A stretch of DNA of 64,000 nucleotides from Ramazzottius varieornatus. Its lineage: Eukaryota; Tardigrada; Eutardigrada; Parachela; Ramazzottiidae. Below, in pieces: positions 12,701 through 22,504 of the stretch; the stretch's first letter is position 1; each line of letters begins with the position of its first letter. Position numbers and translations under genes: made by a program. The stretch covers positions 1,556,077 through 1,620,076 of the forward strand of contig BDGG01000011.1 in NCBI GenBank assembly GCA_001949185.1, read 5' to 3'. Under the pieces are notes generated by a model. It was not told the DNA's origin. It saw only the letters and a list, made by a program, of their open reading frames with translations, and searched no databases.

Positions 12701-14891
12701 TTCGAGTTGTCTTGTGTGACGCTATGCAGCCTACAATACAGGTTCTACGGTGGACGACGCACCTGTGGGAGTTTCTCCAGCTCCATGAAGTGGTCTTCTG
12801 CCTTTCTTCCCGATGCTTTGTAGGTAAGAGTCTCAGCTATCTTATCGTATAAAAGCTTTGATATCTGGATCGGTGAGTGACATGGTATGAATGGTCCCTC
12901 GTCAGTGTACTGTCTGCAAAATTTACGAACCGTATGTACCTTAGTTTGTGTAGTATAGTGAGTTTGCCATTTCGGCGTACGAAATCCTGCTAGCATCCGC
13001 TGAGGTATATCTGGATGTTTGTGCGAGTTGCCAACCTTACATTGTGAGCTTGACAAATGGACCAGTTTCGTCCTCGATAGTCCTTCAACAGAATGTACGT
13101 ACCGTCGATCTAGATGGCGCACAATTCGCCAGACATTTCTGGAATCGCCCTTTTTGCTTTCCATCCAGGAACCTCACAATGGGACCCTATGGTGAGTCGG
13201 TGCACTCTGCGAACACGAACCTGATTTTGGCACATGGTTCTTTTACTTCAAGGAATGCGGATAGACGATGTTGTGTTTTCCCGTCTCAACGTATCCTCCG
13301 GAGCTATCGAGGTATTTGCAAAGGGGCGCAACATGCTTAGTCTCTCGTTAGTAAACCGTGATAATAAAGAAAATGGACAGGAGGAAGTTTTTGGTTTAGG
13401 AGGCCTGGCGATACGATGCTCTTACCAGAGTACTGAAGAACACGTCTGTCTCGGCCGCTGAGTGGTGGATGAGCGGCGGAAAGCCTCCACCCGATCAACC
13501 AGTCTGCGGATTCAGCGGAGAGCGCTGCAATCCCGGTGGTGAGCATCACGGCATGTTGTAAAAGCTGGACAATACAGCGGACACGGACATTGGACGATTT
13601 CCGGTTGGACAGCTGTACTGTACAACAGTACCGGACAATTGTACTGGACAAATGCATTGGACAAAAACTTTTAGAAGGTACGTAGGAAGTCAACAGGAAA
13701 TTCTCTTATGTCCATATGAAGTAAGGTGATTTCGAAGCGGTAATTTTGCGCACTATAATTGTGGAAGACGGTATGCAAGATGGTGGAATAGTCCAAAAAC
13801 AATTCTCGAGATGGCTGTGGAAGAACAGATATCAGTTGCGCTCAAAAATGCAGGTAACGTTGCAGATGAAGCCTCTCGTGTGATGAGCGAATTATCCTTA
13901 TGGAAGATCGTTTTATCACTGAATAACTAGTCTGAAAAAAAATTTGCCTTAAACAATTCCGCAAATATTAATATTTTCGTTCAGATTGCTTACATGGCGG
14001 TACGTTACCGACCAGGTGAGTTAGTGTCCATGACAGGAGCAACTCGTTAAGATCCAATGAGTCTCAAAAAAGGACATAAAGTAATTCGAAGACGATCTAA
14101 CAGTCGTTCGCAATAAATGAAATCCAGTGAGCTTCAAAAATCACACTGAAGGCAGTCCTTTCTTTATCACAATGGCGCCCAGACAGGCACCTTAAAATGC
14201 GCGATTATCGATCATCCAACATGAGAACGGTTGTTTTTCCGCTGGACTATGCTGTGGTAAGCGGATCTAATGAGCGCTGAAAGTTGAGTTTGCTGTAACT
14301 TTCGCTGGCTCTTCGCCTCACTGATACTGATACGGATGCCGTACTTGATTTTTCAAAGTGTTCTATATTGTTTTTACTACTCAACGAATTCTGATTCACC
14401 AGAAAGATGAATTGGAATTTGCAGCTATGAAAATTTGAACTTCCTGTGTCCAGGGAATTTGTCCATTACAATTGTCCAGTACAGTTGTACAGTACAGCTG
14501 TCCAGCCGGAAATTGTCCAACGTCCGTGTCCGCTGTATTGTCCAACTTTTACAACATGCCGATGATCACAGCGCTTTGAGATTTGCAGTGGTTTCGTCGT
14601 CGAGTTGTTTACGCAGCTATAACCGGAATTCTGTTCTCTTACCGCAGGCCAACCCTCGGCTAGCATCATCGCTGGAGTGCTCGCTGGACTCTCCGTATTT
14701 CTTGCTGTCACTGCGTGGCTTGGTCTGAAGTGAGTCACCAAACTATGCAAGAGAACACGCATATATGTGCGAACTTCGTTAGGATCAATATTGCTTGCAG
14801 AAAACGGAAGATCGCCGATGGCAATGGCCTGTCGTGGTGGGCTTTGCATACGGATGAAATCGATGTTCGAAAGAAATCTACGATTTTGTAA
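9799..14891 (+). CDS. natriuretic-peptide-receptor-like protein (ANF domain, one TM, short tail)
   Basis: Exons that join in phase: 9799-10137, 10237-10288, 10411-10435, 10560-10695, 10773-10863, 11236-11279, 11378-11416, 11484-11582, 11651-11788, 13092-13191, 13253-13311, one ending at 13538, 14648-14729 and 14801-14891. The protein begins with a signal peptide (MKKATQYFEVVSVVIWFICA). It continues as an ANF-receptor fold: GPAYTAALERA, VVGCSMETMTLGDFAREWNIP, RYPTTLTAAG, FKWRTVT, PKILRDTMVCAHTLAMTDGDY, FWNR and GGKPPPDQPVCGF. A single membrane helix (SIIAGVLAGLSVFLAV) follows. After LKKRKIADGNGLSWW the frame stops at 14891, with no kinase-homology or cyclase domain in the window. That layout fits a clearance-type (NPR-C-like) receptor or a receptor guanylate cyclase that lost its intracellular half. 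I could not find the 25-30 residues normally lying between the exon ending at 11788 and that starting at 13092, where transposon debris sits. The gene may therefore be non-functional. Exon joining around 13311-13440 is uncertain. Confidence 0.75.
10867..11167. mobile_element. 301-bp MITE inside intron 5 of the receptor
   Basis: Perfect 20-bp inverted ends, GGCGGCAGTGGAGTGGCCAC and its complement, bound the element. It begins 3 bp after the splice donor of the preceding exon (GT at 10864) and ends about 70 bp before the next acceptor, so it makes up most of the 372-bp intron. No coding sequence. Confidence 0.75.
11940..12860. mobile_element. transposon debris with inverted coding-like ends, inside the receptor gene
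   Basis: The plus strand at about 11950-12036 reads AGKAHDHFLELEKIPKVHRPP. The minus strand at about 12830-12745 reads a close relative, with DHFMELEK and RRPP. Two inverted copies of one protein-coding-like block therefore bracket this stretch. The minus-strand frame extends to 13164 but overlaps a receptor exon. The element occupies the place where a conserved part of the ANF domain is missing. I do not recognise the protein family. Confidence 0.45.
12373..12420. repeat. fragment of the CCCGAATTGTGA element
   Basis: TACGAGGTAAACTTCACAATTCGGGCG matches the terminus of the 400-bp element at 62549-62948. Only one end is present, so this is a solo terminus or truncated copy. Confidence 0.6.
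13552..14558. mobile_element. 1-kb element with about 110-bp inverted repeats, in a receptor intron
   Basis: The left arm (13552-13673) and right arm (about 14440-14558) are inverted copies over about 110 bp, with outer ends CATGTTGTAAAAG and CTTTTACAACATG. The word TGGACA and its complement TGTCCA recur many times within each arm. The element starts 13 bp after the splice donor at 13539 and ends about 90 bp before the membrane-span exon, so almost the whole 1.1-kb intron is transposon. No open frame was found inside. Confidence 0.75.
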
Positions 14892-15472
14892 TCACGGAAA
14901 TTTCCCAGCCCGTTTTCCTCATCAAACTTAATACCACACTGATGTTTCAGTTTGTTGATTTACTAATTCTACGATTTCATTTCCCGAAAATTCAGAAACG
15001 ACCCGATAGAATAATATGGGCAAAACAATAAATACCAAATGTCCCCCGGAAAAATCCCCAAGAGCGACACGTACTCTTCAGGTCTATGCCTCGAACTAGC
15101 TTTCAAAATCGAATGATGTCCATGGATTCTGAGTGGGCCGGGCCCCGCCGGCCCACTGCTCAACGCGTCCCTGCATTAGTGCTGGTTTTTAGTTGTAGTA
15201 CGGTAAAAATCACCTACCCGTGCCGCCGTATCAGAAAGGTATGGCCCATGATTTTCAATGTCGCATAATTTTTCATCGTACGTGTACAAATCATACCAAG
15301 TCGGTTCGACGGCACAATGCACTTTAACCCACAACGAGTCCGCCAGTGAGAAAGCTATTAAGTCTATCACGGTATGACAACAGCTCCGACCGAAGCAGCT
15401 GTCTACCGTCGTCTAGCCGTCGTCAAACCATAAACCTTGTACACAAACAAAACATCCATAACAAGATTCCTT
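14892..15472. other. short intergenic region with repeat fragments
   Basis: Between the receptor stop and the MIC13 stop. It contains a segment (about 15076-15120) also present near 54660, and a GC-rich hairpin at about 15127-15170 (GAGTGGGCC...GGCCCACTGCTC). No gene is seen. Confidence 0.4.
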
Positions 15473-16534
15473 CTAATGTGACTTTTTATCATCAGGTTTG
15501 GCTGTCGAACCAGCTTTCAAATCCTTCCCCTCATCTTTTGCTGTCTTCGCTTGGGCAGTTGCTGGTGGCGTTACATTTGCTTTCGCTGTTGTGCCTACTG
15601 GTTCTGTCGAAGAACTAGCTGCTTTGGGTAAATGAGGGTTAACGGGAACAAGATGAGAATGAAGTGGGGGTTTGTGATCAACCAGGGACTTAGTGCTATC
15701 CTTGACCGACTCTGCCATGTTCTTCACATCTGCTCTCAGCGAAGAGTTCCCATGCGAATCGTGACTGGCCACACTTCCAGAACTTGCCTTGCTGTGAGGG
15801 GTGGTGGCTTTTGCTCCAGGGAAAGTCAGAAGGTCGACTATTTTATTCGGAGCTGCGGCGATGGCTGAAAGACTCTTCGATACACCTGCAGTAATCAAAA
15901 GCAGGTAGGAACATCGGGAAGAGCGATAAAGGCAAGCTGCTGATGACAAGCCATACGGTAGGTTTTCCGACCGTGACAGTGTAAGAGAAGCCGACCCGAC
16001 GGCCTGCTACAATGTCGCCTACGTAGAACCGGAGCGCTGGTCGGCCATAGAGTACAACTGTCATGCTAGTCCGCACGTCACCAGGTATAACAAAACCGCC
16101 CATTGAGCCTGCCATAATAGATTTCTACCATATTTTTACCTTTCCGTTTTAGCTTGTTCCTTACCGTAATTCCACTTGTCTACTAGATGGAAATCAGGCA
16201 CTACCAGCTTCGGAACATTCACCTGTAAAGAGAGGACGATGATGGGTCACATGGAAAAAGTCTGGAGCACGGGAGAAGCAAACCTTGTCGAGGTACGTTC
16301 TGATTTGAGGCACAATGACGGCCAAGGCGCTATGTTTGGCATTTTCGTATCCTGCGATCGTGGAAGCACTGTCTTTCCATATCCCACAAAGCGAAGTGAC
16401 TTCTACAGCTGCAAGCGCCACCCCAACCTTCACGAGACTCCTGCAGAGAAGAAGGCGCATCAAACCCAAATTGTATCGTGCATCACTGTTCGTGCAAGTA
16501 AGTGAAGTAACACTTACTTCGTTACCGAACGCAT
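15473..16534 (-). CDS. MICOS13: MICOS complex subunit MIC13 (QIL1) with long C-terminal extension
   Basis: Four exons read right to left: 16534-16518, 16440-16284, 16222-16165 and 15885-15473. They total 645 nt and give 214 residues with all phases matching. The start MRSVTKSLVKVGVALAA provides the single N-terminal membrane segment. Next come YENAKHSALAVIVPQIRTYL, then NVPKLVVPDFHLVDKWNYG, then VSKSLSAIAAAPNKI. This is the MIC13 pattern: TM helix, an IPxLP-type segment, a W-N-x-G bend and an amphipathic helix. MIC13 bridges MIC60 and MIC10 modules of the mitochondrial inner-membrane cristae-junction complex. Family members are usually about 120 residues. Here roughly 110 extra residues follow, low-complexity and rich in Ser, Thr, Ala, His and Lys, ending DDKKSH. 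The extension is in one open exon, so it is likely real unless an unseen intron ends the protein earlier. Confidence 0.75.
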
Positions 16535-17055
16535 GCCGTACGATAAGTATTCTCCTTCAGTCCAAAATTCTCCTTAGATTACCGACTGAGGATCAAGCAC
16601 AGTCGCCAAGATGCGCAGACGAAGAAAGAGACTGCAAAATGCGAAGAAGCATCCACCCGAATGCTTCGTTTCCGTCGGAGAAGGTAATCAACAATCAAAG
16701 CCTGATACTGGTTTCGACGTCAGCGCGCCGCAGTGACGTCGCTCGCCACTTGTCGCAGCATTCGCATTTCACACACGCAGCATTCACATTTCGTTTCCGG
16801 CCAGAATCCGCCATCGCTTGTAGCAATCTTAGTGAGCACCAAGCACATGAAAGAACTTGACGGGAGCCCTGGAAGAAGCTGCGCAAAAAGTCCGACCGTT
16901 TGAACTGTCGGATCGACCACGGTAGCGGATTACTTTGCTCACGAATCCAAAAACCAGGACGATAAATGTGGCAAGACATTTTTATGCATGGTTTACATGT
17001 GTCCTTGAATTGTATCGTACTAATATATGAGACGCAAAAATAATACGCTTGATAT
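16535..17055. other. spacer between MIC13 and PEBP
   Basis: This 520-bp spacer is the likely upstream region of MIC13. Open frames cross it on both strands but show no motif or splice logic. No named element was recognised. Confidence 0.4.
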
Positions 17056-18271
17056 TTAGATTGTATGTGTGTTGTTGGAATTGCTGAGACGTGTCATGTT
17101 GGAGCTTGCGGAATCTGGCAGGGCGAAAGACGAAGAGTTGGTATGGTCCATTGAACTGTTGTTCACAGGAAGCTGAAACTGCGCCACGTAAAAGTTGCCG
17201 GCGACCGGGTTACCCAAGCTAAAATTCCTGGCGAAGTCCCGAATTTCAAAGTTCATTCTGCTGAGATTCAAGGACTGAATGAAAGAATCGGTAGCGTCGA
17301 TCTTGCTGTTTTGAAGAAAAGCCAGGAACACGTAACGATGAGGACCTGAAAGATGCAAGAACTACAGTGTTTTCCTGCCGTACTTACTGATGAAAACGGT
17401 TCTTCGCTCAAGCCTTCACCTGTTCCATCCGCAGGATTTGCTCCAAAGTACGTTCCTAGAATATCCCCTTTATCGACGTTCCGTCCTGGAATATTGATGA
17501 CAAGCCAGTGCTTGAGCGGAGATCTTGTCGGATTGGCTCGACTGGGTGTGTCCAAATCTGAAACGGAACTGATCACCAGAGGCTGAAAAATAAAAGTTCT
17601 GTAAAGAAAATGGTTGTTTTATCAAGTGGAGCATGTAGTCGTTACTGTTGGCTGGAAGCTTGCGCCACTTGGAAAGCTCGCCAAGATTGTTTTCCAAGTG
17701 GCGCATGTTATCAGTTTCCTTGGATGGAAGCGTGCGTCTCTTGTAAAAGCAGCCTTGTCGAGCTTGTTTGCCGGACTCCCAAACGACTGAGTCATGGAAT
17801 GGACTGCGCACTAACTTACCAGATTTACTGAGGGTGTAAAATTTGCAAGGGTCCGCTTTCCAGGCGACAAGCGCCGGAGGGTTTTGCACCATGTGGGCGG
17901 TCATTTCGTTGCCGTACATCACCGTGATTCCCGTCGGATACAGGACCTAAATCATTAATCGTGCGTACGCGTATCCGTAAGTCCAGAGATCGACCTAACT
18001 TATCAGTGGTGATGTGATGAGAGAAATAAAGCTGTACCTCGAGTATGTCAGGCGGTGAAACGTCGATAAGGTCAGGGACAATGCAGTTCCGCTCAAATAC
18101 GTTCGAACCATTTCCGGCGCACATCGCACGCATAGACTGTACTGCGGACGTTGAATTTATGGAAGTAAGGTTGAAATTTCCTTGCTGCCCGAAGCATAGC
18201 TGGACAAAGCCCGAGGAAATGAGCACAGCGGAGACGCATGCAATCAGTGCAACTGGGGAAAGATGATCCAT
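17056..18271 (-). CDS. secreted phosphatidylethanolamine-binding protein (PEBP)
   Basis: Four exons: 18271-18038, 17946-17820, 17557-17420 and 17345-17056, giving 262 residues. A signal peptide (MDHLSPVALIACVSAVLISS) leads into CIVPDLIDVSPPDILEV, then YPTGITVMYGNEM, DPCKFYTL, DTPSRANPTRSPLKHWLVIN, IPGRNVDKGD, PADGTG and PHRYVFLAFLQ. These are the two PEBP ligand-pocket signatures (DPDxPSR and GxHRYVF-like). The C-terminal NFSLGNPVAGNFYVAQF block is also standard. The canonical DPD is DLD here. A Ser/Asn-rich tail of about 30 residues with NNSS and NSSS follows. Family members bind anionic ligands or lipids and some inhibit kinases; this one should be exported. Intron 2 carries two H1 hairpins. 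Confidence 0.85.
17622..17775. repeat. H1 hairpin repeats in PEBP intron 2
   Basis: Two tandem units. The first has TCAAGTGGAGCATG, then GTTGGCTGGAAGC, then TTGCGCCACTTGGAAA. The second has CCAAGTGGCGCATG, TTATCAGT, GGATGGAAGCGTGCG and then TTGTCGAGCTTGTTTGCCG. Each unit can fold, with AAGTGGCGCA facing TGCGCCACTT. Confidence 0.65.
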
Positions 18272-19729
18272 AATTTTCCGCGCGCTGGAAAATAAACTGA
18301 TATTCTAATGGTCGTTAGGAACAGTCAAAGTGCAACTGGAATTCTAAAAGACAAAGCTTTGTGGCAATATCTATGGCATTCTTCGCGGCAAACTTGACGC
18401 TTGAACTTTGACGAGATGAGGCGGAAGAACGACTTATAGTTCAGAGGCTTCTACGTTCATAACGTGCATAATGTGGCCAACGAAAACCGTGCATCACATG
18501 ACCAATGTGTTTTCGTTTTGCTTCCTACCATATGAAAAAAAGTTTAACGACGATTTAATGCTGCAGGTTTCTGTTTGTGATTCATTAGCATGCGGTATAG
18601 TTTCACATGTCAACGCTATTGCCTGTCACAATGAATTATGGAAGTGGTTATTGAGCGGGTCATTTTTGCCACCCTACCGCTATGTCGTACGTTTAGTAGA
18701 CGCTTCAGTCGAGTGCTAGCTGGAAAGTCGAGTATTGCTTTGCGTGGGTCGTCCGTTGTTTATTTCCTTGTCTTTAAAGACCTAGCTCATCAAGGCCGCG
18801 CTGGGTTCCGCACTCAAAACTCAGGTCAGAGTTCGACTTGTGGGGGAAGAGGGAGTGTGCTCACTGCGCTACTGCGAAGCTGCGTCTCTTGGGAAGATGA
18901 CGAAGCGCACGAGCGCTGTTCATCATTAGCGTCATGGACATCAGCTTTTATAACCAGTGTGTAGATTTTACTGATTGCTAGGTTTGCACCCTTATGCCAT
19001 CTCCCTCGATCACCTCTGTACAAACAGCTTCCGTAATATCCGTCATTCATCGCTTTGCCCACAGTATACAGTGTTAGATTCACTGCGGCGCAACACAGTA
19101 CAAAGTGTTTTGTAAGATTAAAGCGACTTCCGCAGTTGTCAAACCAGTCCAGTCGCTCTTCAAAGTCCGTCAAGGATACTACTAGATTCAGTGCGCTTGT
19201 TGCTCTCGACACCTCCGACAAAAACGTTCCACTCCCCAGTTCGGCGCCATCAACAACGTTGATCCAAATCTCTTCTGCAGACCACGCCTTCCATGCTACG
19301 TGATTAACTCTAAGGCAGTACTTTTGTACAGTCACTCTGGACAATTTTTTACGGGTTAATCCTTGTTCGAATGGACAGTGGCCATTTTATCCGATCTGCG
19401 GTTTGACGTCGGGAGTCGGGACCAAATCTGCGGTATGGTAAAATTGTATTGCGAAGCCCTTACCGATATTTCGTCACTCCTGAAAAGCATCTACCTGACG
19501 CAAGCGTAGTAACAAGGACGCCGAACACAGTTGCTGACGTCAGATAGGCGAAATTCAGAACTGCGCTTTATTGGTGGTTCAACTGCCGTATACAGTTATA
19601 GTACACGGTTATTTCTCGTCCGAAGTCCAAAACTCATCACAATTTCAGTCCTTGTTGTCCATCTACCATTTTACTGCCGAGAATCATTCCACGGATGATG
19701 CCTGTCGTTTCTCCTTGCAGGCAAAGACC
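18272..19729. other. region between PEBP and SOCS, one unexplained open frame
   Basis: A minus-strand frame of 172 codons is open at 19344-18826. It has no ATG at its head, the first in-frame ATG lies well inside, and shorter frames overlap on the plus strand. It shows no domain I recognise. It could be an internal exon of an unfound gene. The right end (about 19560-19720) is presumably 5' leader and intron of the SOCS gene, since an acceptor (CTCCTTGCAG) ends at 19720. Confidence 0.35.
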
Positions 19730-21667
19730 ATGACGCCTTCGCTCCATCTTCCCTTCCGTCGGACGAAATCCTCGGTGGACCACAACAGCTGTGTCCGCAC
19801 TGGTCAGCAGCTGATCGCCTCACCCAAATCGCCCGTGTCCAAAAGCGTCTCTCTCCAGTCTTCCACCAGTCAAACCTCCCTTCTCCACACTTCCCCAGAC
19901 AGCTGTGCCAAGTCCGGCACTGCTGGTGGCATCATCAAGTACATCCAGAACAAAATGCGTCGTTCATCCCTCTATTCTACCAACAACTCGGACACTGACT
20001 CGGACCATGGATTCGGTCAAGATCGACCGTACACCGTCGCTATCTCGAACGAGAACAAAGAAGCAAAGGATGGTCCACAGTTGACGCTGAGGGCCAGACG
20101 CAATGGACTGTGGCCGCTGACGTTGAACAGTAATGACGATTTGGTGTCGTCGTCATCGTCGAGTAATAAAACGCTGCCGAGACAGTCAGCCAACACATGG
20201 CTGAGTGTCCCACCGGAGCTGCCACCGAGAGTCCCGGAGAGAAGCCCCGTAAGCTTGGGCCTCGTTCCACCCACGCCGACATCCAGGTCCAATCCCAGGA
20301 CGCCCCAGTCCTGCTCGTCGCTGTCCTCCTACGAAATCCCGCTGGGACTGGATGAAGTGGGCCAAGTTCCCATTCCATCACCATCCAGTACAAATCGTCC
20401 CAGTGAGTGAAAAGCTATTCTCGCCGTGCGATAACCTCGTGGCATCTCGCACTTTCGTACACCCTGGTCGGATTTATTGTCCGTACCTGGGAGCTCGGCG
20501 AACAAACTCAAAACCATTTTTTTCTCGATTGGCGCACATTGTTGGTGTAAATAGCTGAAGAGGTGCGCCACTGGAGCAAATAGAATCAGCAACATCGCTC
20601 CCTCAAGTGGCGCATGTTGTTAGTGTTCTTGGCCGGGAGTGTCCGCCACGTGATTGGAGTCGGCGGTTCTTCAGGATAATTTGCTGTTTGTGACTGCTGA
20701 CATCGATTGTTAACTGTCGAGTGTAATATTCGTTTTAGTGCAATGTTCAGTCGCCAAGAACTACAAGCCTTTTCTTCCGTCCATCCTGTCGGAAGATACT
20801 CCGCCGGAAGAAGACGCCCCTCTTCCGCCGCTGCCTTCACCCCTTCCTTCGCCCCTTCGCGACCATATTCCGTCATGCCACGAAGACTTCTCCGTTACAG
20901 CCGAACTCCACAAACTAGCCAAGTGCGGCTGGTACTGGGGTCCCATCACTCGTTCCGACGCCGAGCAGAAGCTGCTGGACAAACCTGACGGCACCTTCCT
21001 CGTCAGAAACTCCCTCGACCAGAACTACATCCTCAGCTTGAGCTTCAGATCACTCGGACAATCACTACATGCCAGAATCGAATATTCCAATGGCCGATTC
21101 AGCTTCTGCCCCAGGTAAAGTCTCTTTTACACGAGGACTTGTCAGGATCGTTTCCCCAAGTGGCGCACGCTTCAACCAACCACTCCGCAAACGTGCGCCA
21201 GTTGTGAAAACAATCAGACTCCACAAGATCGTTCTCTCAAGCGGCGCACTCCTGCAGCGTTATTGGCTATCAGTGTGCGCTAATTGGGAAAACGACCTTG
21301 TCGAGTTTTTTACCGAGTTCGAAAATATCAAGTTTTAAAAACCAATCAACCGCGCAATAATATGAGTAATTTCAATGATTTTATTCTTTTCAGGTTGGAC
21401 GAAGAGACGTTTCCATCAGTGGTGGACCTGGTGGAGAAAGCCATGGAGAAAGCGACGGTCTGTTACAGTCGGGCAAGAGACCCGGACAGTCCGACGTTTC
21501 CTGTCAGGTTGCTCTACCCTGTCAGTCGCTTCTCCGAAGTTCCTTCCCTAAAGTACCTCTGTCGGTTCGCCATCAGGTTGGATCTCCGAGCGGAACACTG
21601 GGAAGATGCTCGCTTACCTAACACTGTCCGCAAATACATCTCCTTCGAGCACCCGCTAGTCAGCTAA
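19730..21667 (+). CDS. SOCS6: suppressor of cytokine signalling, SOCS6/7 type
   Basis: Exons 19730-20402, 20739-21114 and 21394-21667 give 440 residues. The ATG was chosen because a pyrimidine-rich acceptor lies just upstream and the open frame before it has no ATG. The first 270 residues are low-complexity and Ser/Pro-rich, followed by a Pro-rich stretch (PLPPLPSPLPSPL). The SH2 domain starts ELHKLAKCGWYWGPITR and carries GTFLVRNS, with the phosphotyrosine-binding Arg, then LSLSFRS and SNGRFSFCP. The SOCS box contains PVSRFSEVPSLKYLCRFAIR, the Elongin B/C-binding helix. The WYWGPITR signature and the long N-terminus match SOCS6/7 rather than SOCS1-3. The product should target phosphotyrosine proteins to a Cullin-5 ligase. 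A polyadenylation signal AATAAA follows at 21781. Confidence 0.9.
20535..20660. repeat. H1 hairpin repeats in SOCS intron 1
   Basis: AGGTGCGCCACTGGAG, then CTCAAGTGGCGCATG, TTGTTAGTGTTCTTGG and GTCCGCCACGTGATTGG. This is the same word order as the other H1 copies, with moderate divergence. Confidence 0.6.
21140..21315. repeat. H1 hairpin repeats in SOCS intron 2
   Basis: Two units: CCCAAGTGGCGCACGC to GTGCGCCAGTTGTG, and CTCAAGCGGCGCACTC to GTGTGCGCTAATTGGG. They are followed by GACCTTGTCGAGTTTTT, the family's trailing word. The whole array sits inside the intron. Confidence 0.65.
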
Positions 21668-21780
21668 GAAGAATCACAACAGATAAAACACAAAACGCGA
21701 AAGCGTCTTTTTACTGTTTTCTAATTCTGCACGTTTTACCAACTAACGCAACCTTCCTGTTTCTATGATCTGCAGTCCAC

Positions 21781-21786
21781 AATAAA
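21781..21786 (+). promoter_or_regulatory. polyadenylation signal of SOCS
   Basis: A canonical AATAAA hexamer about 115 bp downstream of the SOCS stop codon, with no other gene between. Confidence 0.6.
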
Positions 21787-21789
21787 ACT

Positions 21790-22504
21790 ATCGACCTAAC
21801 TACGCGCTTTTGTATTTTTATGGAATTCTTTTGACGAAGAGCTTTTTCAGTCTGCGTGTTGACTTATGGTGGAGTCATCTTTGCTCGCAGCGTCTTTCTT
21901 CGTAGTTACCATTTTTGAACGTGAGCTGAAATGATCAAAAACAGATTCTGCTGCTGTCTGGTTTTATGATTGTCGAGCGAGAAGCCACTTCTGTACATTA
22001 ATAAATCACCACAGAGTGGTCACTAAATTTCGATGTGAGTTTGCTCCTGACGGGGCGTACAATAAGCCAAGTATAAACATTGGCTACATTCCTCGACCTG
22101 GTTACTTTCAAGCGCCTCTAAATCTGCAGTTGACACTTTACAACGACCACGCCAAGGCTAGAGGCCTTTCCTTTGTTTAGTGCCGTCTCAGGCACTTAGC
22201 CGCTCTGGTGTTACTGCCGCACAAGACAGCGATATACAGTGAGCAAATATTGAACTTGGCGATGCATTAACAGCTTTGCGACAAAGGCGAGATTACCCTT
22301 CACGGTTGTTAACCACGAACAATTTACCATAGCCCATCAGCCCTAAAACCGTAGGAGACCCACACCAACCCGCGACAAACAGATATCTTACTTATAAGGC
22401 ATCTCATCGTCGACTTCTGACAACCTTCTAGTCCAGAAGTTAGCTGCAACGACGAAGCACTAGAAAGTTCTTCGCTGATTCCATCCAAGCATATTTGACA
22501 TCTG
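21790..22504. other. spacer between convergent SOCS and COQ9
   Basis: The two 3' ends face each other here. I find no open frame with family motifs and no clear repeat. It is probably 3' UTRs plus spacer. Confidence 0.4.

Noticed and set aside
15843-16115. Minus-strand frame beginning MAGSMGGFVIPG inside the MIC13 gene
   Set aside because: I first considered it an exon of a MIC26/27-like protein. Joining the WNYG exon directly to the VSKSLSA exon keeps phase and matches MIC13, leaving this frame intronic.
16315-16860. 181-codon plus-strand open frame
   Set aside because: It is antisense to the first exons of MIC13, has no ATG near its start that makes sense and shows no motif.
18826-19344. 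172-codon minus-strand open frame as a gene
   Set aside because: No initiating ATG, no motif and no matching exon either side. It is mentioned only in the description of the region.
19571-19729. N-terminal extension of SOCS in the same frame
   Set aside because: It has no ATG and a strong acceptor (CTCCTTGCAG) ends at 19720, so it is most likely intron.
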